Source: JAKALX01 sp964508715 | GTDB taxonomy: Bacteria; Chloroflexota; Dehalococcoidia; Tepidiformales; Tepidiformaceae | Assembly (NCBI GenBank): GCA_964508715.1 | Contig: CAZDUX010000011.1 | Location: 49,220 to 113,219 of the forward strand | Length of the DNA stretch: 64,000 nt | Reading direction: 5' to 3' | Part shown: positions 48,901 through 56,416 of the stretch, piece by piece | Layout of the letters: each line of letters starts with the position of its first letter | Position numbering within the stretch: position 1 is the stretch's first letter | Program-made: the position numbers and the translations under genes | The notes under the pieces: model-generated | The model's input: the letters and a program-made list of their open reading frames with translations, nothing else | What the model was told of the DNA's origin: nothing | Database searches by the model: none

Positions 48901-51496
48901 GGTGGGCATGATTGCCGCTGGTACGCAGGCGGCAGGTGCTCTGGGCGATGATGCTCTCCATATCCTGATGGAAGTTGCTGCGCCACTTGCGATGGTGCTC
49001 GAACGGGCACGCGTGGTCACGACCCTGCGCCAGCAAACACAGCGAACACAGGCCGTTCTCGATATCCTCGCGGCCCTTGGACCGCAGGAGACACTCGAGG
49101 AGGTGGCGACACCCGTCGCGAATGCGCTGCGGACGATGTTCAGCGCCGAGCACTGCACCATCGTGGTCGTCGAGGGCAATGAACTCGTCCTTGCCGGGGT
49201 CGATTCGGATATCGTACCGGGCTGGCAGACGGGTCTTCGGAACAGGCGCACGGCGACGATCGATGAGGTAACGAGCAGCGGTTTCCGCGTCACCGGCGAC
49301 CTCTCGGACCCGGCCGAATGGTCGTCCGAGGTCAATGGTTACCTCTCGAAGCGCGGGCTGCGTTCGGTGATGCGCGCACGAATCGGCAATGGGCCGGCGC
49401 TGGGATTCGTGGCCGTGGGTTCGCGGATGCCGGGCCGTTTCAGCGAGGCTGACGCGCGCCAGCTCGTCCAGATCATTCAGCCGCTCGCCGTGGCGGTGAG
49501 CAACTTCCATGAGCGCCAGGAGTTGGAACGGCGCAGCCTGAAGCTCGAGTACACAAATCGCATCCTCACGCGTTTGAGCGGCGGTGGAGCACCCGAACAC
49601 CTGGCGGCGGGATTCCTCGGTGAGTGCCGCGTCCTCTTCGGTTGCGGCCATGCACTGGCGACATACTTCGATAGTGAGCGGGGCGCGGCGCAGCTACTCG
49701 GGATCGATTCTGACCTCTACAGGGCAGCGGATGTCCCCGCGACACTGCCGCTTGGACAGGTTCATTCGGGGCGGCTCATCGAGCGCCGCGAGCCCGAGGT
49801 CGTCCACGACGTGCGAGAGGACGACCAGCCGGGGCTGTACCATCCGGAGCTCATCGCAGCCGGGATGTTCTCAGTGATCCGCGCACCGCTCATCGTCCAT
49901 GAGCGCGTTCGCGGCGCCGTCTCTCTCTGGGGTTATGGGACGAACGCATTCACCTGGGAGGATGCCGATCTCCTGGGGACGCTGACACGCCCGCTCGCAA
50001 TCGCCCTGGAGAAAGCGGCGGCGCTCGCATCGCTCGGCGAGAGCGAGTTGAAGTACCGGTCGCTGGTGGCCCAGGCCGAGGAGATGATCTTCCTCTTCGA
50101 CACCGTGACCCACGAAATCCTGGACGCGAACGCGTACACCTCGCGGCTGCTCGGCTACGCGCCCGGCGAACTCCTGGGCCGCCGCCTCGATGACATCGTT
50201 GATGCCCCGGCCGACGAGATCGCCCAGCTCGTCCGGCGTGTCGTCGATGACGGTGAACTCCACCTTGCCGACCGCCGCTACCGGACGAACGAAGGGCGGC
50301 TCGTGGATGTCGATGACGTGTCATCGCTCGTGAGCTATGGCGGGCGGCAGGCGGTGCTGGTTCTCGCCCGCGATGTCTCCGAGCGGAAGGCGCTCCAGCG
50401 CCAGCTTGTCCAAAGCCAGAAGATGGAGTCACTGGGGGCGATGGCGGGTAACGTCGCCCATGATTTCAATAACCTCCTCACGACGATCCTGGGCTTTGCC
50501 GGGCTGCTGAAACGCTCACGTTCATTCGACAGCGAAGAGCGCGAGAACCTGGCGCTCATCGAGGACGCGGCCCGGCGCGCCGCGGATCTCACGGGCCGTC
50601 TCCTTGCATTCGCCCGCGGCGGCCTCGTTCGCTTCGGGCCAGTCGATCTGCGCAACGTGGTAACCGACACGGTGCGGCTCGCCGAGCCGGGCATGCAGGC
50701 GTCGCTCGTCATGACGACATCGCTTCCCGACGCGCCGGTGATGGTCGAGGGCGATGCGGGCCAGCTCCAGTCGGCACTCCTGAATATCGTGTTGAACGCG
50801 CGCGATGCGATGCCCGACGGCGGGAAGCTGGATGTGACACTAAGAAGCGACGGGGTGGTTGCGACGCTTTCCGTGGCCGATAACGGGCCTGGGATGGATG
50901 AGGAAACAAGGACGCGCATCTTCGAACCGTTCTTCACAACGAAGCCCGTGGGATCCGGAACGGGCCTGGGGATGGCAATCACCTACGGCATCATCCAGGG
51001 CCACCACGGCGATGTGGCGGTCGAAAGCACGAGGGGTGTTGGCACCACCTTCACCCTCACGCTCCCGGTCGTGCCAGGGACCTGCAATTCGGGCGGCGCC
51101 GACTTCAATGCGGGCGAAGGCAACCTCGTCCTCATCGTGGATGATGACGAGATGGTGCGCCGGACGACGAGCGCGACACTCGCCGAACTTGGCTACAACG
51201 TCGTCGAGGCGCCGGGCGGGGCGACCGCCGTGGAAGTGGTGCGGGCACGGCCTGACCGATTCTCGGCGGTACTGCTCGACCTGGTGATGCCGGGGATGAC
51301 CGGCAGCGAGACGTTCCGGGCGCTCACCGCCATCCGCCCCGACCTGCCCGTCGTCGTGTGCACCGGCTACGCCGCCGATGCTCACATCGACACGGACGTG
51401 AAGCGGCGCATCGCCGGGCTCGTGCAGAAACCGTTCACGGCCGAGCGGCTCGGACGTGCGCTCGATGCGGCTGGAGCAAGGCCGACGCGCGAATAG
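45944..51496 (+). CDS. Giant hybrid histidine kinase with eight GAF-like modules, PAS, HisKA/HATPase and receiver
   Basis: This 1850-residue cytoplasmic kinase is a tandem sensor. About eight GAF-type modules of 160-175 residues run through about residue 1365. Each is introduced by a helix of the type LLAxLAxxxxxEEIARxFAxEVRR. A PAS domain follows (about 1368-1485, with LDANAYTSRLLGYAPGE), then the HisKA box GNVAHDFNNLLTTILGFAGL near 1506 and the ATPase motifs NIVLNARDAMPDGG, DNGPGMDEE and GSGTGLGMAI. The C-terminal receiver domain (about 1727-1840) reads VLIVDDDEM, LDLVMPGMTG, and a QKPF lysine. Start TTG 45944 follows GAGGGAG. No membrane segment or cognate regulator is nearby. Confidence 0.95.
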   Translation: MGRTPASENEDPAVALDAREARAAIVRACALADLDAAMRAVASVLRQRFAAGHASILTWSATRWPSAFADDDLGIDTNRLIDGIARPNGPSGSSVMDGSDELQPLIHDLATAGNTPWEARIRELGGRSLMRLPLHDEQGDLLGLLMLASRQPSAFDDSQLAELRELTAIVAACVRRALLLEQIQVERDLLAHEAELLATMATAESESQVLQAVADGVRSALGADVSVVLALDATRRTGVCSPRMRLAQGDWEAISEALARGGNGRLLEPAGDGCYENFDLEAGTGSPVEAVARDRLHQRSLLIAGGRTDDECRIVIAAGRPEAGGWHPSAMSFLGRIARVLELSLERQRTRSLAIEQGDRLAGQARLLTALDPTRPLEEIARTFAEEIEARFGVECLAILRWAGNGSTDPVLYLNKGLMAPPSGTPPPMPAEYQVVQSGRPEILDLREGVHRRSERILFDAGVRRMARIPITIEGNVAGFVSVGMDDRADAAARVRDLEEAVRPLGLVIERASLLANLEQQRRTLEATVGILATLATAREVGDACDTIAARLQQFFDADHVSISTIDMATRQRTLLGFRSGVLRPDQLTFQFSEAEVELYGAAIRSTSQWFADMDQHDHGANTLLPRLGGLRSLVRAPFDLADGRAGLITVAAREPNRFGPRDAATLHDLSRAVGMAIDRMNLIRGITETSEMLAAQARVLAALAPGATVEGVGRVFVAEARRLFNAAHAAVAQIFRGEYRLIAVSSDVIDAEAMREDGRTPESDLRIIYNEFMQGKAQIVPDLAVRHVGPFEDRAFRSGLRTMMRVPIRQGDGEVTGIITLASPQANAWGPHHLEQLQQLGAAIGLVAERAELLEAAEERTRKVGHLTRLLSSLHANAAPEEIARAFAAEVRRYLAADAVVIHAFDIETGSGIRVAIDAEGSIAKTARRSPLGPERGDYGAVLEHSTGIFDASSPETSAPWLRATARSLGAGSLIVARLDAEGSPVGMIAAGTQAAGALGDDALHILMEVAAPLAMVLERARVVTTLRQQTQRTQAVLDILAALGPQETLEEVATPVANALRTMFSAEHCTIVVVEGNELVLAGVDSDIVPGWQTGLRNRRTATIDEVTSSGFRVTGDLSDPAEWSSEVNGYLSKRGLRSVMRARIGNGPALGFVAVGSRMPGRFSEADARQLVQIIQPLAVAVSNFHERQELERRSLKLEYTNRILTRLSGGGAPEHLAAGFLGECRVLFGCGHALATYFDSERGAAQLLGIDSDLYRAADVPATLPLGQVHSGRLIERREPEVVHDVREDDQPGLYHPELIAAGMFSVIRAPLIVHERVRGAVSLWGYGTNAFTWEDADLLGTLTRPLAIALEKAAALASLGESELKYRSLVAQAEEMIFLFDTVTHEILDANAYTSRLLGYAPGELLGRRLDDIVDAPADEIAQLVRRVVDDGELHLADRRYRTNEGRLVDVDDVSSLVSYGGRQAVLVLARDVSERKALQRQLVQSQKMESLGAMAGNVAHDFNNLLTTILGFAGLLKRSRSFDSEERENLALIEDAARRAADLTGRLLAFARGGLVRFGPVDLRNVVTDTVRLAEPGMQASLVMTTSLPDAPVMVEGDAGQLQSALLNIVLNARDAMPDGGKLDVTLRSDGVVATLSVADNGPGMDEETRTRIFEPFFTTKPVGSGTGLGMAITYGIIQGHHGDVAVESTRGVGTTFTLTLPVVPGTCNSGGADFNAGEGNLVLIVDDDEMVRRTTSATLAELGYNVVEAPGGATAVEVVRARPDRFSAVLLDLVMPGMTGSETFRALTAIRPDLPVVVCTGYAADAHIDTDVKRRIAGLVQKPFTAERLGRALDAAGARPTRE

Positions 51497-51512
51497 CCCC
51501 GCGACAGGGAAC

Positions 51513-52385
51513 TCAGGGGCTCGCTCCCAGGATCTCGAGAAGCCGTGCGCCCGCCGGTGACAGGTGGCGGCCGCGCCTCCGAACCCATCCGGCCGTACGT
51601 GTCAGCGGGGGGTCGAGCGGTCGTGAGACCACGTCGTCGCGCCCTTCCACGCTCATCCGCGGTGCAAGGCAAACACCCGCGCCGGCCGCAACCATGGCAA
51701 GGAGGGCCTGCTGGCTGCGAAGCTCCACCCGAGAGACGACCTGTTCGCCGAGTTCTGCGGCCGACTCATCGACCTGCGCACGAAGGCCGTGCCCCGGCAT
51801 CGAAAGGAGCAGGCGCGGCTCCCGGAGCAGGTCTCGGCGCGGGATAGCCGCGGCCTCTGCCCAGCGATGGCCGGGCGGTACGGCGACGAGGACATCCTCG
51901 GCAAGGATCGCTTCCGCTTCGAGGCGCGAGTCGACGTAGGGCAGTGGGACGAGTGCGAAATCGACGTCGCCAGCAAGGACATGCGCGATTGCATCGTCGG
52001 TTCCGAGCATCTCAACGCGCACGTTCACGGCTGGCCGCTCATCGATGAGCAGGGCGAGTGCCGGCGGCAGGAGGTGGTCGGAGAGCGTCTCCGTGGCGCA
52101 GATCCGCACGCTGCCGCCAAGAACAGACCCGGGTCCCGCAATCGCTGTTGCAGTGGCATTGAGATCATCGAGCACGCGGCCGGCGCATTCGGCAAGTTCG
52201 AGCGCGGCGTCGGTTGGGACGATTCGCCGGCCAACGCGGTGAAAGAGCGGGACTCCGAGTTCGTGCTCGAGGAGGCGTAGCTGCTTCGAGACAGAGGGTT
52301 GCGCAACATGCTCCTGGCTGGCGGCAGCGGTCACACTCCCGTTCCGGACAACCGCCCGGAGGTAGCGCAGCTGGTGCAGTTCCAT
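51513..52385 (-). CDS. LysR family transcriptional regulator
   Basis: This 290-residue protein begins with the LysR winged helix-turn-helix (MELHQLRYLRAVVRNG, SVTAAASQEHVAQPSVSKQL). A substrate-binding domain follows (about 90-285), with a VDFALVPLPYVDS segment and a GAGVCLAPRMSVEG hinge region. The effector is unknown. GGGAGG precedes ATG 52385. It is divergent from the methyltransferase gene 92 nt away, the classic arrangement in which a LysR regulator controls its neighbour. Confidence 0.93.
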   Translation of the reverse strand: MELHQLRYLRAVVRNGSVTAAASQEHVAQPSVSKQLRLLEHELGVPLFHRVGRRIVPTDAALELAECAGRVLDDLNATATAIAGPGSVLGGSVRICATETLSDHLLPPALALLIDERPAVNVRVEMLGTDDAIAHVLAGDVDFALVPLPYVDSRLEAEAILAEDVLVAVPPGHRWAEAAAIPRRDLLREPRLLLSMPGHGLRAQVDESAAELGEQVVSRVELRSQQALLAMVAAGAGVCLAPRMSVEGRDDVVSRPLDPPLTRTAGWVRRRGRHLSPAGARLLEILGASP

Positions 52386-52477
52386 CGATGCCTCCCGGCT
52401 ATGAGTTCGATGTGGAGCATATCTTGGACGACGGTATTCCCGCCACGTAGGCTTTCAGGAGGCGAGGAGGCAAAGCG

Positions 52478-53257
52478 ATGACGACCCGGGGATCCACGGA
52501 AGCGGTACAGAAGCAGTTCGGGGCGGTTGCTGCCGCCTATGCCACGAGTTCCTACCACGCCAATGGCGCCGATCTCGCTGAACTGGTGGAAGCAGGGGCG
52601 TTCAACGGTGATGAGTACGTGCTCGACCTCGGTTGTGGCGCGGGTCACACGGCGCTGCGGGTGGCCGCGAAAGCCGGGCAGGTTGTGGGCATCGATGTCA
52701 CCGGCGAGATGATTGCCGTGGCAACCAGCCTCGCGGCCAGCCATGGGATCGCCAATGTGACGTTCCGCCAGGGCGATGTGAGCGCATTGCCATTCGACGA
52801 CGGGTCATTCGACGTGGTCACCAGCCGCCAGAGCGCCCACCACTATGCGAATCCGGAGAGGGCTCTCGCTGAGGCATTCCGCGTGTTGCGGCCGGGCGGG
52901 CGGTTCCTGCTCATCGATACCATCGCGCCCGAAGACCCGGCACTCGATACATTCCTGAACTGTTTCGAACTCCTGCGTGACGCTTCACACGTGCGCGACC
53001 ATCGTGCCTCCGAGTGGCTTCGAATGTTATCGGGTGCTGGTTTCGGTGAGGTTGAGGTGCTGAACCGGTACCCGATCCCACTCGACGGCGCAGCCTGGGT
53101 GGAACGGATGCGAACGCCCCCGGCGAAGGTAACGGTGCTCGAGCAACTCTTCCGCGAGGCCACCGAAGCCGAGCAGCGCGCCTTCGATCTCCACATGGAT
53201 GAGCCATGGGGCCTCAGTGTGCCAGCGGCGCTGTTCCGTGCGCGGTGCCCGGCGTAG
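52478..53257 (+). CDS. Class I SAM-dependent methyltransferase (UbiE-like)
   Basis: This 259-residue protein has motif I VLDLGCGAGHTALRVAA near residue 50, an IDVTGEMI acidic loop, a QGDVSALPFDDGSFDVVTSR motif II region, and LRPGGRFLLIDTIAPED near 145. The fold is that of ubiquinone/menaquinone-type or small-molecule C/O-methyltransferases; the substrate is unknown. A double GGAGG site precedes ATG 52478. Its last 160 nt are duplicated 1.1 kb downstream (54204-54365) as part of a tandem duplication. The intact gene is this copy. Confidence 0.9.
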   Translation: MTTRGSTEAVQKQFGAVAAAYATSSYHANGADLAELVEAGAFNGDEYVLDLGCGAGHTALRVAAKAGQVVGIDVTGEMIAVATSLAASHGIANVTFRQGDVSALPFDDGSFDVVTSRQSAHHYANPERALAEAFRVLRPGGRFLLIDTIAPEDPALDTFLNCFELLRDASHVRDHRASEWLRMLSGAGFGEVEVLNRYPIPLDGAAWVERMRTPPAKVTVLEQLFREATEAEQRAFDLHMDEPWGLSVPAALFRARCPA

Positions 53258-53283
53258 CACCGCTCACGCTTTCCCCCATCTGT

Positions 53284-53289
53284 TAGCAT
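53284..53289 (+). promoter_or_regulatory. -10 box of leaderless MNT1
   Basis: TAGCAT ends 6 nt before ATG 53296. The same box and spacing occur at copy 2 (54391-54396). Confidence 0.5.
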
Positions 53290-53295
53290 CGGGCC

Positions 53296-53628
53296 ATGCA
53301 GGACGCGTCGAGCTCTCCCATCGTTGCCGAAGCAGTAGAGCGGCTCCGTGCGCTCTACGGCGGCCGGCTCAGGGCAGTAGCAGTTCGGTCGCCGGCACCC
53401 GGGCCGGATCAATTTGATGACCTCGACATGGAGTTCATCGCCGTCCTGGAGGGTGAGTTCCGCCGATTCGATGAACTCCGGGCGGTGAGTGTCATAGCGA
53501 GTGATCTCGGGATCGAGCATGGAGTGGGCATAGCCGTCATACCGATTAGCCAGGAGGAATTTCCCGATCCGTGGTCCATGGGCCCGGTTCATGGGCATGA
53601 GATCAGCGAGGCCATTCTCGTCGCGTGA
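53296..53628 (+). CDS. MNT-like antitoxin, copy 1
   Basis: This 110-residue protein has the size, position and partner of a minimal-nucleotidyltransferase antitoxin, paired with a HEPN protein. The usual GSRARG loop is replaced by AVAVRSPAPGP. Only an acidic D-L-D-M-E-F-I-A-V-L strand is left to represent the catalytic carboxylates, so activity is doubtful. The first 36 residues are identical to the copy at 54403, but the rest is only about 40 percent similar by eye. It ends inside the GTG start of HEPN1 (GTGA overlap). The transcript is probably leaderless. Confidence 0.75.
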   Translation: MQDASSSPIVAEAVERLRALYGGRLRAVAVRSPAPGPDQFDDLDMEFIAVLEGEFRRFDELRAVSVIASDLGIEHGVGIAVIPISQEEFPDPWSMGPVHGHEISEAILVA

Positions 53629-53945
53629 TCGATTCCGCGCAGTACCTGGAGCGGGCCGCGCAAGCGTTCGAGGAGGCCGAGACGCTCATGAGCCCCGGCC
53701 TGCTCAACGGGTCCATTTCGAGGTCCTACTACGGCATCTTCTATGTCGCCAGCGGTCTCCTTGCAAGCCGTGGTGGCCGGTTCTCACGCCACACAGCAGT
53801 GATAGGCCAATTTGGCATCCTATTCGGAAGGACGGCCGTGCTCGACCGTGCCTTCCATCAGCTACTCATCGTCGCGGGCCGAAGGCGAACCATCGCGGAC
53901 TACGGGCCGTGGACCGAAGAGCCATCGATCGATGACGTACTCTGA
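53625..53945 (+). CDS. HEPN-domain protein, copy 1, truncated by an in-frame TGA
   Basis: This 106-residue HEPN protein keeps the SRSYYGIFYVASGLL helix and SRHTAVIGQFG of the HEPN family. The conserved RREADY motif is eroded to RRTIADY. TGA at 53943-53945 interrupts the frame, which then continues for 19 codons to 54005 with LIAEGRRFLAAAAAYLAES, almost identical to the end of HEPN2. It is therefore a truncated or decaying toxin gene. GTG 53625 overlaps the MNT1 stop. The truncated product may still fold; the loss affects the last helix only. Confidence 0.7.
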   Translation: MIDSAQYLERAAQAFEEAETLMSPGLLNGSISRSYYGIFYVASGLLASRGGRFSRHTAVIGQFGILFGRTAVLDRAFHQLLIVAGRRRTIADYGPWTEEPSIDDVL

Positions 53946-54008
53946 CTCATCGCCGAAGGGCGGCGCTTCCTGGCGGCTGCGGCCGCCTACCTCGCTGAAT
54001 CGTGAGCT

Positions 54009-54203
54009 CTACCGCCGGATAAGGCTGCGGCTGGCCGCCTCCTGGATGACCTGCAGGACATTCGTCGCCGCGCCTTTGCGGATGCTGTCCGTGACCGTCC
54101 AGAACGCCAGGCCACCGGGCAGGCTCGAGTCGGAACGGATGCGCCCGACCAGCACATCATCGTTACCGGCAGCGTCCATCGGCGTGGGGTAGAGTTCGCG
54201 GCC
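54009..54203 (-). pseudogene. Duplicated 3' fragment of asd
   Basis: On the minus strand this encodes the C-terminal 63 residues of the aspartate-semialdehyde dehydrogenase at 55104-56126, with a handful of substitutions and the same stop. It has no start or upstream coding part and is a by-product of the tandem duplication. Confidence 0.85.
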
Positions 54204-54365
54204 TGGGTGGAACGGATGCGAACGCCCCCGGCGAAGATGACCGTGATCGAGCAGCTTTTCCGCGAGGCCACCGAAGCCGAGCAGCGCGCCTTCGATCTTC
54301 ACATGGATGAGCCATGGGGCCTCAGTGTGCCAGCGGCGCTGTTCCGTGCGCGGCGCCCGGCGTAG
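54204..54365 (+). pseudogene. Duplicated 3' fragment of the methyltransferase gene
   Basis: This fragment matches the last 53 codons of the methyltransferase (53097-53257), including its TAG stop at 54363-54365, with several substitutions near its beginning. It supplies the upstream context and promoter for MNT2. Confidence 0.85.
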
Positions 54366-54390
54366 CACCGCCCGCGCTTCTCCCATCTGT

Positions 54391-54396
54391 TAGCAT
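54391..54396 (+). promoter_or_regulatory. -10 box of leaderless MNT2
   Basis: TAGCAT ends 6 nt before ATG 54403. It is identical in sequence and spacing to the MNT1 box. Confidence 0.5.
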
Positions 54397-54402
54397 CGGG
54401 CC

Positions 54403-54735
54403 ATGCAGGACGCGTCGAGTTCTCCGATCGTTGCCGAAGCAGTAGAGCGGCTCCGTGCGCTCTACGGCGGTCGGCTGCGTGCTGTGGCAGTGCGGTCGCC
54501 GGCACCCGGGCCACTGCCGGAGGATGATGCTGACATGGAGCTCATCGCAGTGCTGGATTCTGTTGCGGATCGTTCGCTCGAAATGCACGAGATGGCGGTA
54601 GTCACCAGCGAACTCGGGCTCGAGCACACACTGTACGTCCTCGTGACTCCGGTGAGTGAGGATGAGTTCATCCATCCAGAGCAGACTTCTGGGCTCCTGC
54701 GAATGAGCCTGCGTGATGCCGTGCGCGTCGCCTGA
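54403..54735 (+). CDS. MNT-like antitoxin, copy 2
   Basis: This 110-residue homologue of the 53296 product has an identical N-terminal 36 residues and a divergent remainder. The acidic strand reads DDADMELIAVLD. As in copy 1, the canonical Gly-Ser nucleotidyl-transfer loop is missing. In active MNT/HEPN pairs the MNT protein AMPylates the HEPN toxin. Here neutralisation might instead be by binding. Its TGA stop overlaps the ATG of HEPN2 by one base, indicating coupled translation. Confidence 0.75.
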   Translation: MQDASSSPIVAEAVERLRALYGGRLRAVAVRSPAPGPLPEDDADMELIAVLDSVADRSLEMHEMAVVTSELGLEHTLYVLVTPVSEDEFIHPEQTSGLLRMSLRDAVRVA

Positions 54736-55100
54736 TGCGGGCCGAGGCATTTCTCCTCAAGGCTGGCCGGTCCTTTCGAGCGGCGGACCGGCTGCTCGCG
54801 GATGGTGACCTCGATTTCTGTCTCTCGCGCGTGTACTACGGCTACTTCTATGTTGTCAGTGCGCTCGTGGACCTCGAGTTTCGTTCGCACCGGGCCGTCA
54901 TCGCACAGTACGGGCTTCTCTTCGCCCGGCCGCGCATCCTCGATCCCGTGTTTCACCGGAGCCTGATAGAAGCAGCACGACTTCGCCGGGAAGCCGACTA
55001 CGAGCCGGACTTCGATCCAAATCGCGAAGTCGTAGTCACCCTCATCGCCGAAGGGCGGTGCTTCCTGGCGGCTGCGGCCGCCTACCTGGCCGAATCGTGA
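54735..55100 (+). CDS. HEPN-domain protein, copy 2 (intact)
   Basis: This 121-residue HEPN protein includes SRVYYGYFYVVSALVDL, FRSHRAVIAQYGLLFA and the RREADYEPDF motif, followed by a last helix IAEGRCFLAAAAAYLAES. The family contains RNase toxins and small nucleic-acid-associated proteins. The canonical R-x4-6-H is not clear here, but the DUF/PF05168-like layout is. It is the intact partner of MNT2 and the likely functional toxin of the duplicated cassette. Its stop lies 2 nt before the asd stop on the opposite strand. Confidence 0.78.
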   Translation: MRAEAFLLKAGRSFRAADRLLADGDLDFCLSRVYYGYFYVVSALVDLEFRSHRAVIAQYGLLFARPRILDPVFHRSLIEAARLRREADYEPDFDPNREVVVTLIAEGRCFLAAAAAYLAES

Positions 55101-55103
55101 GTG

Positions 55104-56126
55104 CTACCGCCGGATGAGGCCGCGGCGGGCCGCCTCCTGGATCACCTGCAGGACATTCGTCGCCGCGCCTTTGCGGATGCTGTCCGTGACCGTCCAGAAC
55201 GCCAGGCCACCAGGCAGGCTCGAGTCGGAACGGATGCGCCCGACCAGCACGTCGTCGTTACCGGCAGCGTCCATCGGCGTGGGGTAGAGTTCGCGGCCCG
55301 GGTCGTCCATCACCTTTACGCCCCGCTGACCCGAGATGAGTTGCTTCGCCTCGGCAGGGTCGACCGGATTCTCGAACTCCGCCCAGACGGTCATCGCATG
55401 CCCGAAGAAACTCGGGACACGGACACAGGTTGCGCTTACAGCCACATCCGGCGCGTGGAGGATCTTGCGCGTCTCGTTAGCCATCTTGATCTCTTCCTTC
55501 GTGTAGCCGTCTTCGGCGAAGAGATCGATCTGGGGCACTGCGTTGAAGGCGATTTCACGCTTCTGCGTACCGGAAGGCTCGTGGCGCCCCTGGAGCGCTG
55601 CGGCCGACTCCGTCCGCAACCCTTCAACAGCGGCCGCCCCGGCCCCTGCGACCGCCTGGTAGGTGCTCACGACGATCCGCTTGACCGGGTTGATCCGGTG
55701 GATCGGATTGAGCGCGAGCACCATTGGAGTGGTGGTGCAGTTCGGCTGGCTCACGATTCCCCGGTGCCAATCGAGGTCTTCCGGGTTGATTTCGGGGATA
55801 ACGAGGGGGACGTTTGGGTCCATGCGGAAGGCGCTCGAATCGTCGACCACGAGGCTCCCGTTCGCGGCAGCGATCGGTGCGAACTGCTTCGAAGCGGAGC
55901 CCGACGCCGAGAGAAACACCACGTGGTCATCGCTGGTGAAGCTCGATTCGGTCGTCTCTTCGATCGTGACAGGGGTGCCGCGGAACTCGATGACCTTACC
56001 GGCCGAGCGCGCCGTGGCCAGAAGGCGAAGACGCCCGACGGGCACCTCGTACTGGTCGAGCAGCTTGAGGAACTCACGGCCGACCAGGCCGGCTCCACCG
56101 ACGATGGTGATGTTGTAAGCGTCCAC
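55104..56126 (-). CDS. asd: Aspartate-semialdehyde dehydrogenase
   Basis: This 340-residue enzyme starts YNITIVGGAGLVGREFLKL (NADP-binding motif). It has the catalytic Cys in SQPNCTTTPMV near residue 130, VVSTYQAVAGAGAAAVEGL, and a C-terminal GGLAFWTVTDSIRKGAATN region. It makes aspartate semialdehyde, the branch point to lysine, threonine and methionine. That is relevant to the SAM-riboswitch operon at 10 kb. GTG 56126 follows GGAG; the upstream in-frame ATG would overlap the DUF2277 gene. The 3' end was duplicated at 54009-54203. Confidence 0.94.
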   Translation of the reverse strand: MDAYNITIVGGAGLVGREFLKLLDQYEVPVGRLRLLATARSAGKVIEFRGTPVTIEETTESSFTSDDHVVFLSASGSASKQFAPIAAANGSLVVDDSSAFRMDPNVPLVIPEINPEDLDWHRGIVSQPNCTTTPMVLALNPIHRINPVKRIVVSTYQAVAGAGAAAVEGLRTESAAALQGRHEPSGTQKREIAFNAVPQIDLFAEDGYTKEEIKMANETRKILHAPDVAVSATCVRVPSFFGHAMTVWAEFENPVDPAEAKQLISGQRGVKVMDDPGRELYPTPMDAAGNDDVLVGRIRSDSSLPGGLAFWTVTDSIRKGAATNVLQVIQEAARRGLIRR

Positions 56127-56200
56127 GGGAAGCTCCGGGAGAAGGGATTGAGTGAGATTATGGTAGCCCGGCGTGGTGAAATCGTCGAAGGTGCGTCTGC

Positions 56201-56410
56201 TCATGCGTGGAGTGCCGCCGCCGCAATCTCGTCGAGCAGTTGCCGCGTTGCATCTGCAACCCGCGTGACACCTGCTTCGAACGCCGCCTGGTTGCGCTTC
56301 GATGGCGCGCGGTAGCCGCTGATCTTGCGCACATACTGGAGGGCGGCCGCATAGATCTCGTCTTCGGTCGCGGGTTCGGCCGCGCGCAGGGTCTTGATGC
56401 TTCGGCACAT
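56201..56410 (-). CDS. DUF2277 family protein
   Basis: This 69-residue protein begins MCRSIKTLRAAEPATEDEI and continues with YAAALQYVRKISGYRAPS and an RNQAAFEAGV helix. It matches the small DUF2277 family, which is helical, carries a Cys at position 2 and has unknown function. It precedes asd in the same direction. ATG 56410 is 6 nt after a -10 box; the frame is open 15 codons further but without support. Confidence 0.85.
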   Translation of the reverse strand: MCRSIKTLRAAEPATEDEIYAAALQYVRKISGYRAPSKRNQAAFEAGVTRVADATRQLLDEIAAAALHA

Positions 56411-56416
56411 GTGGCA

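Larger units (their letters stand above)
53096..54203 (+). repeat. Tandem duplication copy 1 (methyltransferase 3' end, MNT1, HEPN1, asd 3' end)
   Basis: This segment repeats at 54204-55297. The first 300 nt and last 260 nt match copy 2 with only scattered changes. The central 550 nt (about 53400-53945, the MNT C-terminal half and most of HEPN) differ at a large share of positions. The junction to copy 2 at 54198-54212 shows short imperfect homology between the asd end and the methyltransferase end (GCGGCC-GGGT and GCAGCC-GGGT). Confidence 0.9.
54204..55297 (+). repeat. Tandem duplication copy 2 (methyltransferase 3' end, MNT2, HEPN2, asd 3' end)
   Basis: This copy begins inside a methyltransferase 3' fragment and ends within the intact asd gene. 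The flanking blocks are near-identical to copy 1 while the toxin-antitoxin core is divergent. This copy keeps a complete HEPN frame. Confidence 0.9.
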
